From: an uncultured Sanguibacteroides sp. | GTDB lineage: Bacteria; Bacteroidota; Bacteroidia; Bacteroidales; Marinifilaceae | DNA: 64,000 nt | Direction of reading: 5' to 3' | Assembly: GCF_900543425.1 (NCBI RefSeq) | Contig: NZ_UQRQ01000015.1 | Coordinates: 1-64,000, forward strand | In this document: positions 54,725 to 62,410 of the stretch, in pieces | Numbering within the stretch: the first letter of the stretch is position 1 | How the letters are laid out: each line of letters opens with the position of its first letter | The notes under the pieces: generated by a model | The model's input: only the letters and a program-made list of their open reading frames with translations | What the model was told of the DNA's origin: nothing | Databases searched by the model: none | Position numbers and translations under genes: made by a program

Positions 54725-57403
54725 ATGAAGACAAAAAATATCTTTTTATTTCTTTTCATAACGGCTTTAAGCCTCCAGGGATATGCCCAGAAAAAGAGGT
54801 TGACGATGGAGGACTATAAGCTGTGGAAACGGGTGGATGCCCAGACCATGTCCGAAGACGGGAAATGGGTCTCTTACCAATTTACGTTTATCGATAGTGA
54901 TTCTAATCCCAAGGATCCCATTACTTTTTTGTATAATACGACAACCCGCAAGACCTATGAACTTCCTCGCGTGACCCGCCCGAACTTTTTTGCCGGGGGA
55001 AAATGGTTGAGATACACGGTATTGAAACCGGAAGCCGATACTACTGGAATGCAGGATTCGACCTTTTTACTGCGTTTGAGGGATATGAAAAAACTGTACT
55101 GGAATCGGAAGTATGATTTCTCGGAGTCCTCCGGTTCCACTATCGTTACTTATTCTTATAAATTATCGGAAGGGGATAATGCCGATAAGCGGCTGGTTTG
55201 TTGGAATATCGAAACGGGAGACACGACTTCGGTAGATAGTATAGGCGATTATAAGTTGTTGGATAAGGGGAAAAATATCCTTTATATAAAGAAAGGAGTT
55301 CTGTATTATGGCCCTTTAAAGGGGCGTCATTCGCGGATCTTCGGTGACGGGAATGCGGTTGTCACGGATTTCTTTTTGAATGCTCAACGCGAGGAAGGCA
55401 CTTTTGTGGCAGCCTCGGATACATTGAAGATTAAAAATCCGGATTTGTTGTATGCCTTTTCATTACAGGACGGGAAGGTCCGTTTTTTGTTGAATTACGA
55501 AAAAATCGGCATACCTAAACAATATGTTTCCCGGAATCGTCCTTATCGGTTGTCGAAAGGAGAAAAACGGGTGATTATCGATGTGGATACGATCTCTTCC
55601 GGAAGAAGGAAAAGGGAGGAAAAACCGGATACGAGTTTTGAATTGGAGTTGTGGACTTGGAACGACGAAGTATCTTGTTTGCAACAACATAAGGGAAGCT
55701 ATCGTCCGAGCAATGTTAAGTTCGCGTACGATCTGGAGCAACAAAAATGTTACCGGATAACGACACAGAATATGGAGAAACTGATTCTTCCTTCCGGTGT
55801 CTCTTATGATTATGCTTTTGCCATTGACAAAAATCCCTATAAACGTTTTTCGGATTGGAAAAACGACGTGAACGGAGATATCTATCTGATCGATATGAAT
55901 ACCGGAGAGGCCCGTGTTTTGGAAAAGGATTTTGAAACCGAGCCCGTCTGGAGTCCGAACGGGAAATATGCCGTGCTTTATCACGCGAAAGAGAAGGCGT
56001 GGTATAAGGTGGACCCGAAAACCGGGAAACAGGAGAATATTTCCAAGGCTATCGGTCATCCGGTACATAACGAATTGCATGATCTGCCCAAACCTGCCGA
56101 TCCCTACGGTATTGCGGGATGGACGGCCGACGGAGACCGGGTGATCCTTTACGATCGTTACGATTTATGGGTGGTGGACATGACGGGAAATGCAGAGACG
56201 TATTGTTTGACAAAGGGATACGGCCGGGAGACCCAGAGGACTTTCCGTTGGTTGAAACGGGATTACGACGAAAAGATCGTCGATCTGAAAAAAGACCTTT
56301 TGTTGGAGTTTACCAAGGTGGATAACGGGGATCAGGGGATATACCGTTTTATTCCCGGAGGTAAATTCGTCCGTCTGATAGAGGGGCCGTTTTCCGTCAA
56401 TGTCTATCAGCTTTCGGAGGATGGGAAGAGTTGTATTTGGACCAAACAGAGCTACACGGAGTTTCGGGATTTGTGGTGGAGTAGGAGCGACTTCAAACAT
56501 CCCCAACGCCTTACGGATGCTAATCCGCAGCAAAAAAACTATAAATGGGGAAGTGTGAGGTTAGTGAAGTGGAACAATTTCGAGGGGAAGGAGAATGCCG
56601 GATTGCTCTATTTGCCTGAAAATTACGACTCGACAAAGACCTATCCTACGATCGTGAATTTTTACGAGACGCACTCGGGCGATCTGCATAACTATATCGT
56701 TCCTGCTTTAAGTAGTGGGATGATCAATGTCGTGACTTACGTGAGCAACGGGTATGTGGTGTTTATGCCGGACGTGCATTTCACCGTGGGAAATCCCGGG
56801 GAAAGCAGTTACAATGCCGTGGTCAGCGGAACCCAAATGTTGATCGACCGGGGAATAGCGGACAAGGATCGTATCGGGATACAGGGACACAGTTGGTCCG
56901 GCTATCAGGTGGCCTATTTGGTAACCCGGACGAATATGTTTAAATGTGCCAGTCCCGGAGCGGCGGTTTCCAGTATGATATCGGCCTACACGGGAATCCG
57001 TACGGGTAGCGGTATGCCCCGTATGTTTATGTACGAAGAGACACAAAGCCGTTTGGGAAAATCCTTATGGGAGGACCCGGAGATGTATATCAAACACTCT
57101 CCGATCCTGTATGCCGATAGGATTCAGACCCCACTGTTGATTTTCCATTGCGATGCGGATGAGGCTGTGCCCTATGCGGAAGGACTCAACCTGTTCTTAG
57201 CCATGCGGAGGCTGCAAAAACCGGCCTGGCTGTTGAATTACAAGGGTGAACGCCATTTCCTCTATAATAAAGCGGCAGAGCGGGATTGGACCTTCCGCAT
57301 GCAACAGTTCTTCGATCACTATTTGAAAGGACTTCCTATGCCCCGCTGGATGAAAGAGGGGATTCATGTGAACGAAAGGGGAATCGACCAGAAATACGAT
57401 TAG
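54725..57403 (+). CDS. S9 family prolyl oligopeptidase, divergent large paralog
   Basis: An 892-residue exported serine peptidase (signal MKTKNIFLFLFITALSLQGYA, starting at the ATG; a TTG one codon upstream is rejected). The N-terminal beta-propeller is long (YTEFRDLWWSRSDFKHPQRL near its end). The catalytic domain has Ser723 (GHSWSGY, in place of GHSGGGF), Asp812 (CDADEAVPY) and His844 (KGERHFLY). It is only distantly related to the four tandem S9 paralogs, so it joined the cluster separately. It is the last peptidase of the island. Confidence 0.92.
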   Translation: MKTKNIFLFLFITALSLQGYAQKKRLTMEDYKLWKRVDAQTMSEDGKWVSYQFTFIDSDSNPKDPITFLYNTTTRKTYELPRVTRPNFFAGGKWLRYTVLKPEADTTGMQDSTFLLRLRDMKKLYWNRKYDFSESSGSTIVTYSYKLSEGDNADKRLVCWNIETGDTTSVDSIGDYKLLDKGKNILYIKKGVLYYGPLKGRHSRIFGDGNAVVTDFFLNAQREEGTFVAASDTLKIKNPDLLYAFSLQDGKVRFLLNYEKIGIPKQYVSRNRPYRLSKGEKRVIIDVDTISSGRRKREEKPDTSFELELWTWNDEVSCLQQHKGSYRPSNVKFAYDLEQQKCYRITTQNMEKLILPSGVSYDYAFAIDKNPYKRFSDWKNDVNGDIYLIDMNTGEARVLEKDFETEPVWSPNGKYAVLYHAKEKAWYKVDPKTGKQENISKAIGHPVHNELHDLPKPADPYGIAGWTADGDRVILYDRYDLWVVDMTGNAETYCLTKGYGRETQRTFRWLKRDYDEKIVDLKKDLLLEFTKVDNGDQGIYRFIPGGKFVRLIEGPFSVNVYQLSEDGKSCIWTKQSYTEFRDLWWSRSDFKHPQRLTDANPQQKNYKWGSVRLVKWNNFEGKENAGLLYLPENYDSTKTYPTIVNFYETHSGDLHNYIVPALSSGMINVVTYVSNGYVVFMPDVHFTVGNPGESSYNAVVSGTQMLIDRGIADKDRIGIQGHSWSGYQVAYLVTRTNMFKCASPGAAVSSMISAYTGIRTGSGMPRMFMYEETQSRLGKSLWEDPEMYIKHSPILYADRIQTPLLIFHCDADEAVPYAEGLNLFLAMRRLQKPAWLLNYKGERHFLYNKAAERDWTFRMQQFFDHYLKGLPMPRWMKEGIHVNERGIDQKYD

Positions 57404-57546
57404 TAGAAATAGAGTGTGCGATAGTAATAGTTTTGACGAATACCCAGGAAGTGTTTAAAAATGGGAATATCGGGGAGGATGGTGTTGGAAGGATTTATTC
57501 CGGTGGATAAATGCTTTTTGGGTATTTTAAATGTGTGACTAAAAAT

Positions 57547-57906
57547 ATGAAGGAAGTTGTAAGTAAAAAGATGATGTATTTTGTTTTGTTGACGGGAGTT
57601 GTATTGTCGGGGGCGTTCTTGTCTTTTCGCTATTGGGAGACGGAACAGCGGGTGAGTGTCGAGTTTTTTAATACCCCGATGACGGAGGTGTTGGAATTTT
57701 TTCAGGAAGAGACGGGAGTTCGTTTTTTGTATTGTGACGAAGAGATAAAACAGGTCCCTTTGATTTCCGGGAGCTTTAAAGAGGTTTCCGTGAAAAGGGC
57801 TTTGAAACAATGCTTACGGGAGACGCAATACACTTATCGCGTGAAGCGTAATCTGCTACTTATTAAGCCTAAACAGGGATCAGATTGTACAAAAAAACGT
57901 GACTAA
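57547..57906 (+). CDS. Small stand-alone STN-domain membrane protein
   Basis: About 119 residues from the ATG at 57547 (other ATGs at 57571 and 57574). One membrane or signal segment (MMYFVLLTGVVLSGAFLSF) is followed by a single STN domain (VEFFNTPMTEVLEFFQEETG, then VKRALKQCLRETQYTYRVKR). STN domains normally form the N-terminus of TonB-dependent transducers or secretins; here no barrel follows. It is 143 bp after the S9 gene, on the same strand, and its 3' end overlaps the converging LysO gene by 27 bp. It might compete for or relay FecR signalling, which is inference only. Confidence 0.75.
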   Translation: MKEVVSKKMMYFVLLTGVVLSGAFLSFRYWETEQRVSVEFFNTPMTEVLEFFQEETGVRFLYCDEEIKQVPLISGSFKEVSVKRALKQCLRETQYTYRVKRNLLLIKPKQGSDCTKKRD

Positions 57907-58482
57907 AAAAGGTACGCTTAAATCCACCGTGATCCCGTGAACGATAGAGATGATGACGAACTCTTTTCCGCTAAACTTGGTGATGATCGGTAATGTGGTA
58001 TCCGCGGTCGTGGCTCCTCCGACCGATATGGGGGCCAACTTCCCGAAGTAGCGGACCAAAAGAGGGGCGGCTAATAAAGCGATAAGCTCCCGCATGATAT
58101 TGGAAACCAAAGCAATCGTGCCCAATTCCGCACCTTTGTATTGGGTGATAAAGATGGAAGAGAGGGAGTAATAGCCGAAACCGGATCCTACGGCTAAACA
58201 ATCCGTTATACTTCTGCCCTGCAACGCGAAGCTGATCAGGACGGAACCGACAAGGGTTCCCAAAATTGTGGCCAACGGAACGAGTACGAGTTTCAGATCC
58301 TGTTGTTTTAGCGCTTGTAATGCTTTTTTATCGCTTCCGATGCTGATTCCTACTAAAAACATGAGTAGGTAGAGGGCGTAGACCGTAAGATCGTCCCCCG
58401 TGACAGAAGTAGGAATATCGATAAAGCGGGCGATCAGGATGCCCGCCAGAAAAAATGCAACGATGGTTATACTTCCTTTCAT
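57880..58482 (-). CDS. LysO family lysine exporter, C-terminal half (split gene)
   Basis: A 200-residue polytopic membrane protein matching the C-terminal part of LysO/YbjE, an L-lysine exporter of the inner membrane. Several membrane segments and the conserved GSGFGYYSLSSIF and GGATTADTTLPIIT motifs are visible. E. coli has a single protein of about 300 residues; here the N-terminal part is a separate gene 14 bp upstream. Both frames are intact and in the same order, an arrangement I recall from Bacteroidota, so it is likely a natural split rather than a frameshift. The 3' end overlaps the STN-protein gene on the other strand. Confidence 0.88.
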   Translation of the reverse strand: MKGSITIVAFFLAGILIARFIDIPTSVTGDDLTVYALYLLMFLVGISIGSDKKALQALKQQDLKLVLVPLATILGTLVGSVLISFALQGRSITDCLAVGSGFGYYSLSSIFITQYKGAELGTIALVSNIMRELIALLAAPLLVRYFGKLAPISVGGATTADTTLPIITKFSGKEFVIISIVHGITVDLSVPFLVTFFCTI

Positions 58483-58496
58483 ATTTGTCGAATCCT

Positions 58497-58769
58497 CTAT
58501 TTAGAAGTGGTGGTAAAAAAGAATTTATAGACGGCCCACGCGCACAATACGCTCCCTGTCACGGCTCCCATGGTGATTAGTAATGCATCGTACCCGATTG
58601 TCTCTAAGTTATTCATGATATCGTCGTTGGCCCCGACACTTATTCCTAATAAAAACAATAGTAGAAAGATGGCATAATTGATCCCTTTATGCACGAATTT
58701 CAGATTTCTTTCCCGGAAGATATATCCGATGACAATACCACATGCCATTAACCCGATAACAATAATCAT
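58497..58769 (-). CDS. LysO family transporter, N-terminal half
   Basis: A 90-residue membrane protein with three predicted segments (MIIVIGLMACGIVIGYIF; INYAIFLLLFLLGISVG; ALLITMGAVTGSVLCAWAVY), matching the N-terminal part of LysO. It precedes the C-terminal half by 14 bp on the same strand, so the two are almost certainly expressed together and assemble as one exporter. Confidence 0.85.
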   Translation of the reverse strand: MIIVIGLMACGIVIGYIFRERNLKFVHKGINYAIFLLLFLLGISVGANDDIMNNLETIGYDALLITMGAVTGSVLCAWAVYKFFFTTTSK

Positions 58770-58788
58770 AACTTCTTGTTCTTTGCGG

Positions 58789-58796
58789 CAAAAGTA
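58789..58796 (-). promoter_or_regulatory. -7 box for the lysO operon
   Basis: TACTTTTG on the minus strand matches TAnnTTTG, 19 bp upstream of the first LysO ATG. Confidence 0.55.
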
Positions 58797-58838
58797 CGAT
58801 TAATTTTTCAATTGATAGGGCTTGTGAAAAGGGTTTTG

Positions 58839-58846
58839 TAACTTTG
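58839..58846 (+). promoter_or_regulatory. -7 box for the doxX-like gene
   Basis: TAACTTTG matches TAnnTTTG, 38 bp upstream of the DoxX ATG; divergent from the lysO promoter. Confidence 0.55.
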
Positions 58847-58884
58847 CCCTATTCCTTACGTTTAAGAAATAAAAACAATCTACT

Positions 58885-59331
58885 ATGAAAAAAATAATTG
58901 CTCGTACCCTGTCTTCGGAACATCGTTTCCCGGATATGATTCTTTTGTTACTGCGTTTTTTGGTCGGAGTAACCATGATGACGCATGGCGTTGCTAAATT
59001 GCTCTCTTTCGGAGAGTTGTCGGCTACCTTCCCTGATCCGATCGGTTTAGGAAGCTCTTTGTCCCTACTATTGATCATTAGCGCGGAAATCGGTTGCTCC
59101 GTGTTGTTGATATTAGGGGCATTTACCCGGTTAGCCACCTTACCCTTGATATTTTCCATGCTTGTCGTCATTTTTATCGTGCACGGCGGTGATCCTTTTC
59201 AGGCCAAAGAGTTACCTCTGCTCTATTTGGGCATTTATGTGGTACTCTTTTTTACCGGAGGAGGGCGTTATGCCCTGGATATCCTGATTTCCAAGCATTG
59301 GAATGTGAACATCCGGGACACAAGTGATTGA
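58885..59331 (+). CDS. DoxX family membrane protein
   Basis: A 148-residue inner-membrane protein with four predicted segments. It starts with the family's LLLRFLVGVTMMTHGVAKLL motif, followed by FPDPIGLGSSLSLLLIISAE and a conserved HGGDPFQAKELPLLYLGIY segment. DoxX-type proteins are linked to quinone or redox metabolism, but the function of this subgroup is not settled. It stands alone and points toward a tiny convergent gene that ends 5 bp beyond its stop. Confidence 0.88.
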   Translation: MKKIIARTLSSEHRFPDMILLLLRFLVGVTMMTHGVAKLLSFGELSATFPDPIGLGSSLSLLLIISAEIGCSVLLILGAFTRLATLPLIFSMLVVIFIVHGGDPFQAKELPLLYLGIYVVLFFTGGGRYALDILISKHWNVNIRDTSD

Positions 59332-59336
59332 TCTGT

Positions 59337-59486
59337 TTAGAGAGGTGTCTGTTCGGTACCGTTCAATACGGGGATCACGTTTTCGTCTTCCTCTAAGACG
59401 GTTACGGCCAACAACCAATATATCAATAAAACAATAGCGATGATGATGCCGATAACTTGCCAGATTTTATAGCTTTTCTTTTTCAT
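59337..59486 (-). CDS. 49-residue single-pass membrane protein
   Basis: An uninterrupted minus-strand frame from ATG (59484-59486) to TAA (59337-59339). The protein begins MKKKSYKIWQ, has one hydrophobic segment (VIGIIIAIVLLIYWLLAV) and ends in an acidic tail (EEDENVIPVLNGTEQTPL). The positive-inside start, one membrane segment and a -7 box 80 bp upstream support a real small membrane protein. No family recognised. Confidence 0.65.
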   Translation of the reverse strand: MKKKSYKIWQVIGIIIAIVLLIYWLLAVTVLEEDENVIPVLNGTEQTPL

Positions 59487-59566
59487 ATTTGTCTATTTTG
59501 ATTTTGTTATCAAACGAAAAATTCGGTGATGGGTTCCCAAAATCGACCATTATATTTGATCCCGAA

Positions 59567-59574
59567 CAAAGATA
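59567..59574 (-). promoter_or_regulatory. -7 box for the 49-residue membrane protein gene
   Basis: TATCTTTG on the minus strand matches TAnnTTTG, 80 bp upstream of the small gene's ATG. Confidence 0.5.
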
Positions 59575-59644
59575 ATCACAATAGTACAATGTTGACGCAA
59601 TGAATATGTTTTGTAAGTCATTAATTTGCACTCGATTTTGGCAG

Positions 59645-59705
59645 GTATAGGCGACGGAATGGCATTGTTTGACTGCCTTTATTTGGAGTTGATATTCGCC
59701 TATAC
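59645..59705. repeat. Inverted repeat
   Basis: GTATAGGCGA (59645-59654) and TCGCCTATAC (59696-59705) are perfect reverse complements 41 bp apart, flanked by a further CAG/CTG pairing offset by one base. Confidence 0.6.
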
Positions 59706-59805
59706 TGTGTATTCTTACTCGCTTGCTTGATTGTCGGATAAAAAGAGTTTTTTTGCCGGTAAAAAAATAAAAAATAAAAATGATGTTTTTTTAGCTTAAC
59801 AATTT

Positions 59806-59813
59806 TATCTTTG
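59806..59813 (+). promoter_or_regulatory. -7 box for the LTA-synthase-like gene
   Basis: TATCTTTG matches TAnnTTTG, 32 bp upstream of the ATG at 59846. Confidence 0.55.
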
Positions 59814-59845
59814 TTCCCCGGATTATTATGAGGTGAAATAGCTGT

Positions 59846-61687
59846 ATGAAAGTGTTTTTTGATAAGGTGAAAAATTATTTTTTCCCAGAAAGTGTGAATC
59901 GGCAAGCGTATCTACTATTTTTTGTTTGTATTTATTTTAAGTTTATTTTATTTGATCTGATCTGGTCGTCGCTGACCACGTTTACCTCATTTTCTTTTTT
60001 GGAAGGGTATTTGAATAAACTTTGGTTTACCCTTATTTTCCTTATCCCGCTATTTTGTTTTCGTGCTGTAAAATGGACTCTTCTTATCGCTTTTTTACTG
60101 GATATGTTATTTATTACCAATTTAATGTATTTCAGGACCTATTTCACGGCGATACCCTTGGATAGTTACGGACTTATCGGTAACCTAAAAGACTTTACTG
60201 CGAGTGTGTACGATTCGATCTACTGGATCGACGCGATTTTTCCGCTTTCTACTCTTTTGGCTGCAATTTTATATTATAAAAAGTATAAACAAAGAAAAGT
60301 TGTCGTCCCCGCTTGGAAGAGGTGGCAACGAGCCGGGCATTATTTCCTGTTGATTCTGATCGTAACCTTTTTGACGGGTGCTTTTATGTGGTCGAAAGGC
60401 GGTTTTAAGGCGGCCTACGAATCTTTACAGGGAGCCAATAAACATACTTGTGATACTCCGATATATACCGTTTTCGGTTCCCTTTATTACGATCATCTGC
60501 TGGAAAAAATCACCTATACGCCCGAAATAAAACAACAGATCGAAGCTTGGTTAAAACGTCATCCGCACCATAAAACGTTACCTTTTCAATTGGAAGAGCG
60601 TAACGGTTGTATATTGATTCTCGCGGAATCGTTGGAGAGCTGGGTGCTGGAAAAGACGGTGGAAGGAGTGGAGATCACCCCTTGTATGAATGCCTTGTTG
60701 AAAGAGGAATCGACACTTTACGCTCCCAAGGTGCTCACGCAAGTAAAAGGCGGCCGCTCGATAGATGCCCAACTGCTGTTGTATTCCGGTTTATTGCCTA
60801 TCGGAAGCGGCTCTTACAGCACGAAATTTCCCCGCACTCTCTATCCTTCTTTTTTGAAATATCTCAAGAACGCGGAAAAGGCGAAAGTTTACGGAATGAT
60901 GGTCGATAAAGAGATTGTCTGGAATCAGAAGGTGATTTGTCCGGCCTTAGGCTTCGATTCTTTGATTTCGAAACGTAGTTTCGTTTTGGATGAGAAAGTC
61001 GGACCGCGAAAAAAATTAGGGGATCTCTCCTTTCTACGTCAATGCGGAGAGAAGATCTCTTCTCCGGAATTATGGCCGGATTCGGCATTTGTATTTCTTC
61101 AATGTGTCACCTATTCCGGGCATAATCCTTTTATCCTACCGGAAGAGCTAAAGAAAATTTCCTTTTCCGATAAGATTCCCAAGAGGATGAACGATTACAT
61201 GACCATGGCGAATTACACGGACCGGGCGATTGGGAGTTTTGTCGCTTTTTTACGCTCTCAAAGAAAATTTGATAAGACGTTGATCGTCATCACGGGGGAT
61301 CACGAAGGGTTGGCTAATAGCCGGGGAGCTTTGTGCTGTTCCGAGAGGGGTAAGGGGGTAGTTTCTTCGGAGCCTTATGTGCCTTTTATCGTGGTGAACT
61401 CTCCGGTCGGCATGCGTTACGATAAAGTGATGGGGCAAATCGATATGTATCCGACCTTATTGGATCTGTTAGGGGTACAAAATTGTTCGTGGACGGGTCT
61501 GGGACGGAGTATTCTGGATCCGGATAAAAAGGCTTTCGCGGTAAGCCCTCAAATGCAGGTTTACGGGGATGTCGCCGACGTGCCGGAAAACGAGATCGAA
61601 TGGGCTAAGGAGGCATGGAAGATTTCCGATTTGATGATCCGTTGTGATTATTTCCGGTATAATCCGGTAGATAAATGGACGGAATAA
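59846..61687 (+). CDS. LTA synthase/sulfatase-family membrane enzyme
   Basis: A 613-residue inner-membrane enzyme with about five membrane segments (between residues 20 and 182) and a large extracytoplasmic alkaline-phosphatase-fold domain (about 250-580). Metal-site residues are visible: Glu261 (LILAESLESW), the nucleophile position Ser305 (GGRSIDAQLL), His426 (TYSGHNPF) and Asp485/His486 (VITGDHEG). Relatives transfer phosphoglycerol or phosphoethanolamine to envelope glycans or lipids, usually with a Thr nucleophile. In Bacteroidota the acceptor is unknown; modification of lipid A or a surface glycan is plausible. The CAT-like gene follows 26 bp later and is probably co-transcribed. Confidence 0.88.
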   Translation: MKVFFDKVKNYFFPESVNRQAYLLFFVCIYFKFILFDLIWSSLTTFTSFSFLEGYLNKLWFTLIFLIPLFCFRAVKWTLLIAFLLDMLFITNLMYFRTYFTAIPLDSYGLIGNLKDFTASVYDSIYWIDAIFPLSTLLAAILYYKKYKQRKVVVPAWKRWQRAGHYFLLILIVTFLTGAFMWSKGGFKAAYESLQGANKHTCDTPIYTVFGSLYYDHLLEKITYTPEIKQQIEAWLKRHPHHKTLPFQLEERNGCILILAESLESWVLEKTVEGVEITPCMNALLKEESTLYAPKVLTQVKGGRSIDAQLLLYSGLLPIGSGSYSTKFPRTLYPSFLKYLKNAEKAKVYGMMVDKEIVWNQKVICPALGFDSLISKRSFVLDEKVGPRKKLGDLSFLRQCGEKISSPELWPDSAFVFLQCVTYSGHNPFILPEELKKISFSDKIPKRMNDYMTMANYTDRAIGSFVAFLRSQRKFDKTLIVITGDHEGLANSRGALCCSERGKGVVSSEPYVPFIVVNSPVGMRYDKVMGQIDMYPTLLDLLGVQNCSWTGLGRSILDPDKKAFAVSPQMQVYGDVADVPENEIEWAKEAWKISDLMIRCDYFRYNPVDKWTE

Positions 61688-61713
61688 GAGGTTTTTTATA
61701 AAATACAAAAAGC

Positions 61714-62361
61714 ATGAAGCATTTGGTGGATTTGGAAACATGGGAACGCCTGGATAATTTCAATTTCTTCCGTTCATACGTGAGTTCTTGGTATTCGGTA
61801 ACGACCGAGCTGGACTGTACGGAAGCTTTCGTCGCGGCGAAAAGTGCCGGGACATCGTTCTTTCTGCGTTACCTTCATGCCGTACTGTGTGCCGCAAACG
61901 AAGTCGAGGCATTACGTTATCGCGTCGACAGGAACGGGCAGGTGGTTCTGCACGACACGGTCGATATCATCACCCCGATAGCGGTTCCCGGGAAAACATT
62001 CGTTACCGTCAGAATTCCCTACGATCCGGATTTCGACAGTTTCCAAACCAAGGCACGGGAACTCATTTCCCGGGTTTCCCCGGACGGAGACCCTTACGGC
62101 GTGGAAAAAGAACTGTACGCCAAAGGCGATTACGATGTTATACACTTGAGTGCTGTTCCCAAGATGTATTTCACCTCGATTACCTATACCGTTTGTGAAG
62201 CGGGGAACGGGTGTACTCACCCCCTGAGTACTATGGGTAAAGTGATACAGCGTGGTAAACAAACGATTATGCCTTTCTCCGTATACGTAGACCATGCCTT
62301 TGTCGATGGCGAACATTTATCGCGGTTTTTTGAGAAAATAGAGGAGAAATTAGCCCGGTAA
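61714..62361 (+). CDS. CatA-like O-acetyltransferase (chloramphenicol acetyltransferase fold)
   Basis: A 215-residue cytoplasmic acyltransferase of the CAT family. The catalytic His194 and structural Asp198 are in DHAFVDGEH, matching the HxxxDG signature; the N-terminal RYLHAVLCAANEV and central SITYTVCEAGNGC-type segments also fit. The family transfers acetyl from acetyl-CoA to a hydroxyl group. Whether the substrate is chloramphenicol cannot be told from the sequence; chromosomal Bacteroidota members are often annotated generically. Its position right after the LTA-synthase-like gene could mean a role in envelope modification. It ends at a strong terminator. Confidence 0.88.
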   Translation: MKHLVDLETWERLDNFNFFRSYVSSWYSVTTELDCTEAFVAAKSAGTSFFLRYLHAVLCAANEVEALRYRVDRNGQVVLHDTVDIITPIAVPGKTFVTVRIPYDPDFDSFQTKARELISRVSPDGDPYGVEKELYAKGDYDVIHLSAVPKMYFTSITYTVCEAGNGCTHPLSTMGKVIQRGKQTIMPFSVYVDHAFVDGEHLSRFFEKIEEKLAR

Positions 62362-62364
62362 TGA

Positions 62365-62398
62365 TAAAAAAGGACTACTTTCAATGTAGTCCTTTTTT
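62365..62398. terminator. Bidirectional terminator
   Basis: AAAAAAGGACTAC (62366-62378) pairs with GTAGTCC (62386-62392) plus TTTTTT (62393-62398). It lies between the converging acetyltransferase and decarboxylase beta-subunit genes. Confidence 0.88.
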
Positions 62399-62410
62399 GA
62401 TCCTGATCCG

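Larger units (their letters stand above)
59487..59845. other. AT-rich intergenic region with divergent promoters and an inverted repeat
   Basis: 359 bp without a supported gene. It holds a minus-strand -7 box (TATCTTTG, 59567-59574) for the small membrane protein, a plus-strand -7 box (59806-59813) for the LTA-synthase-like gene, and an inverted repeat at 59645-59705. Confidence 0.65.

Noticed and set aside
57880..58769. The two LysO pieces considered as one gene broken by a frameshift or sequencing error
   Set aside because: Each half has its own start and stop with a 14-bp gap, and I recall the split form from other Bacteroidota.
61714..62361. CAT-like gene considered as a proven chloramphenicol-resistance gene
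   Set aside because: The fold and HxxxDG motif do not define the substrate, and the neighbourhood shows no mobile or resistance genes.
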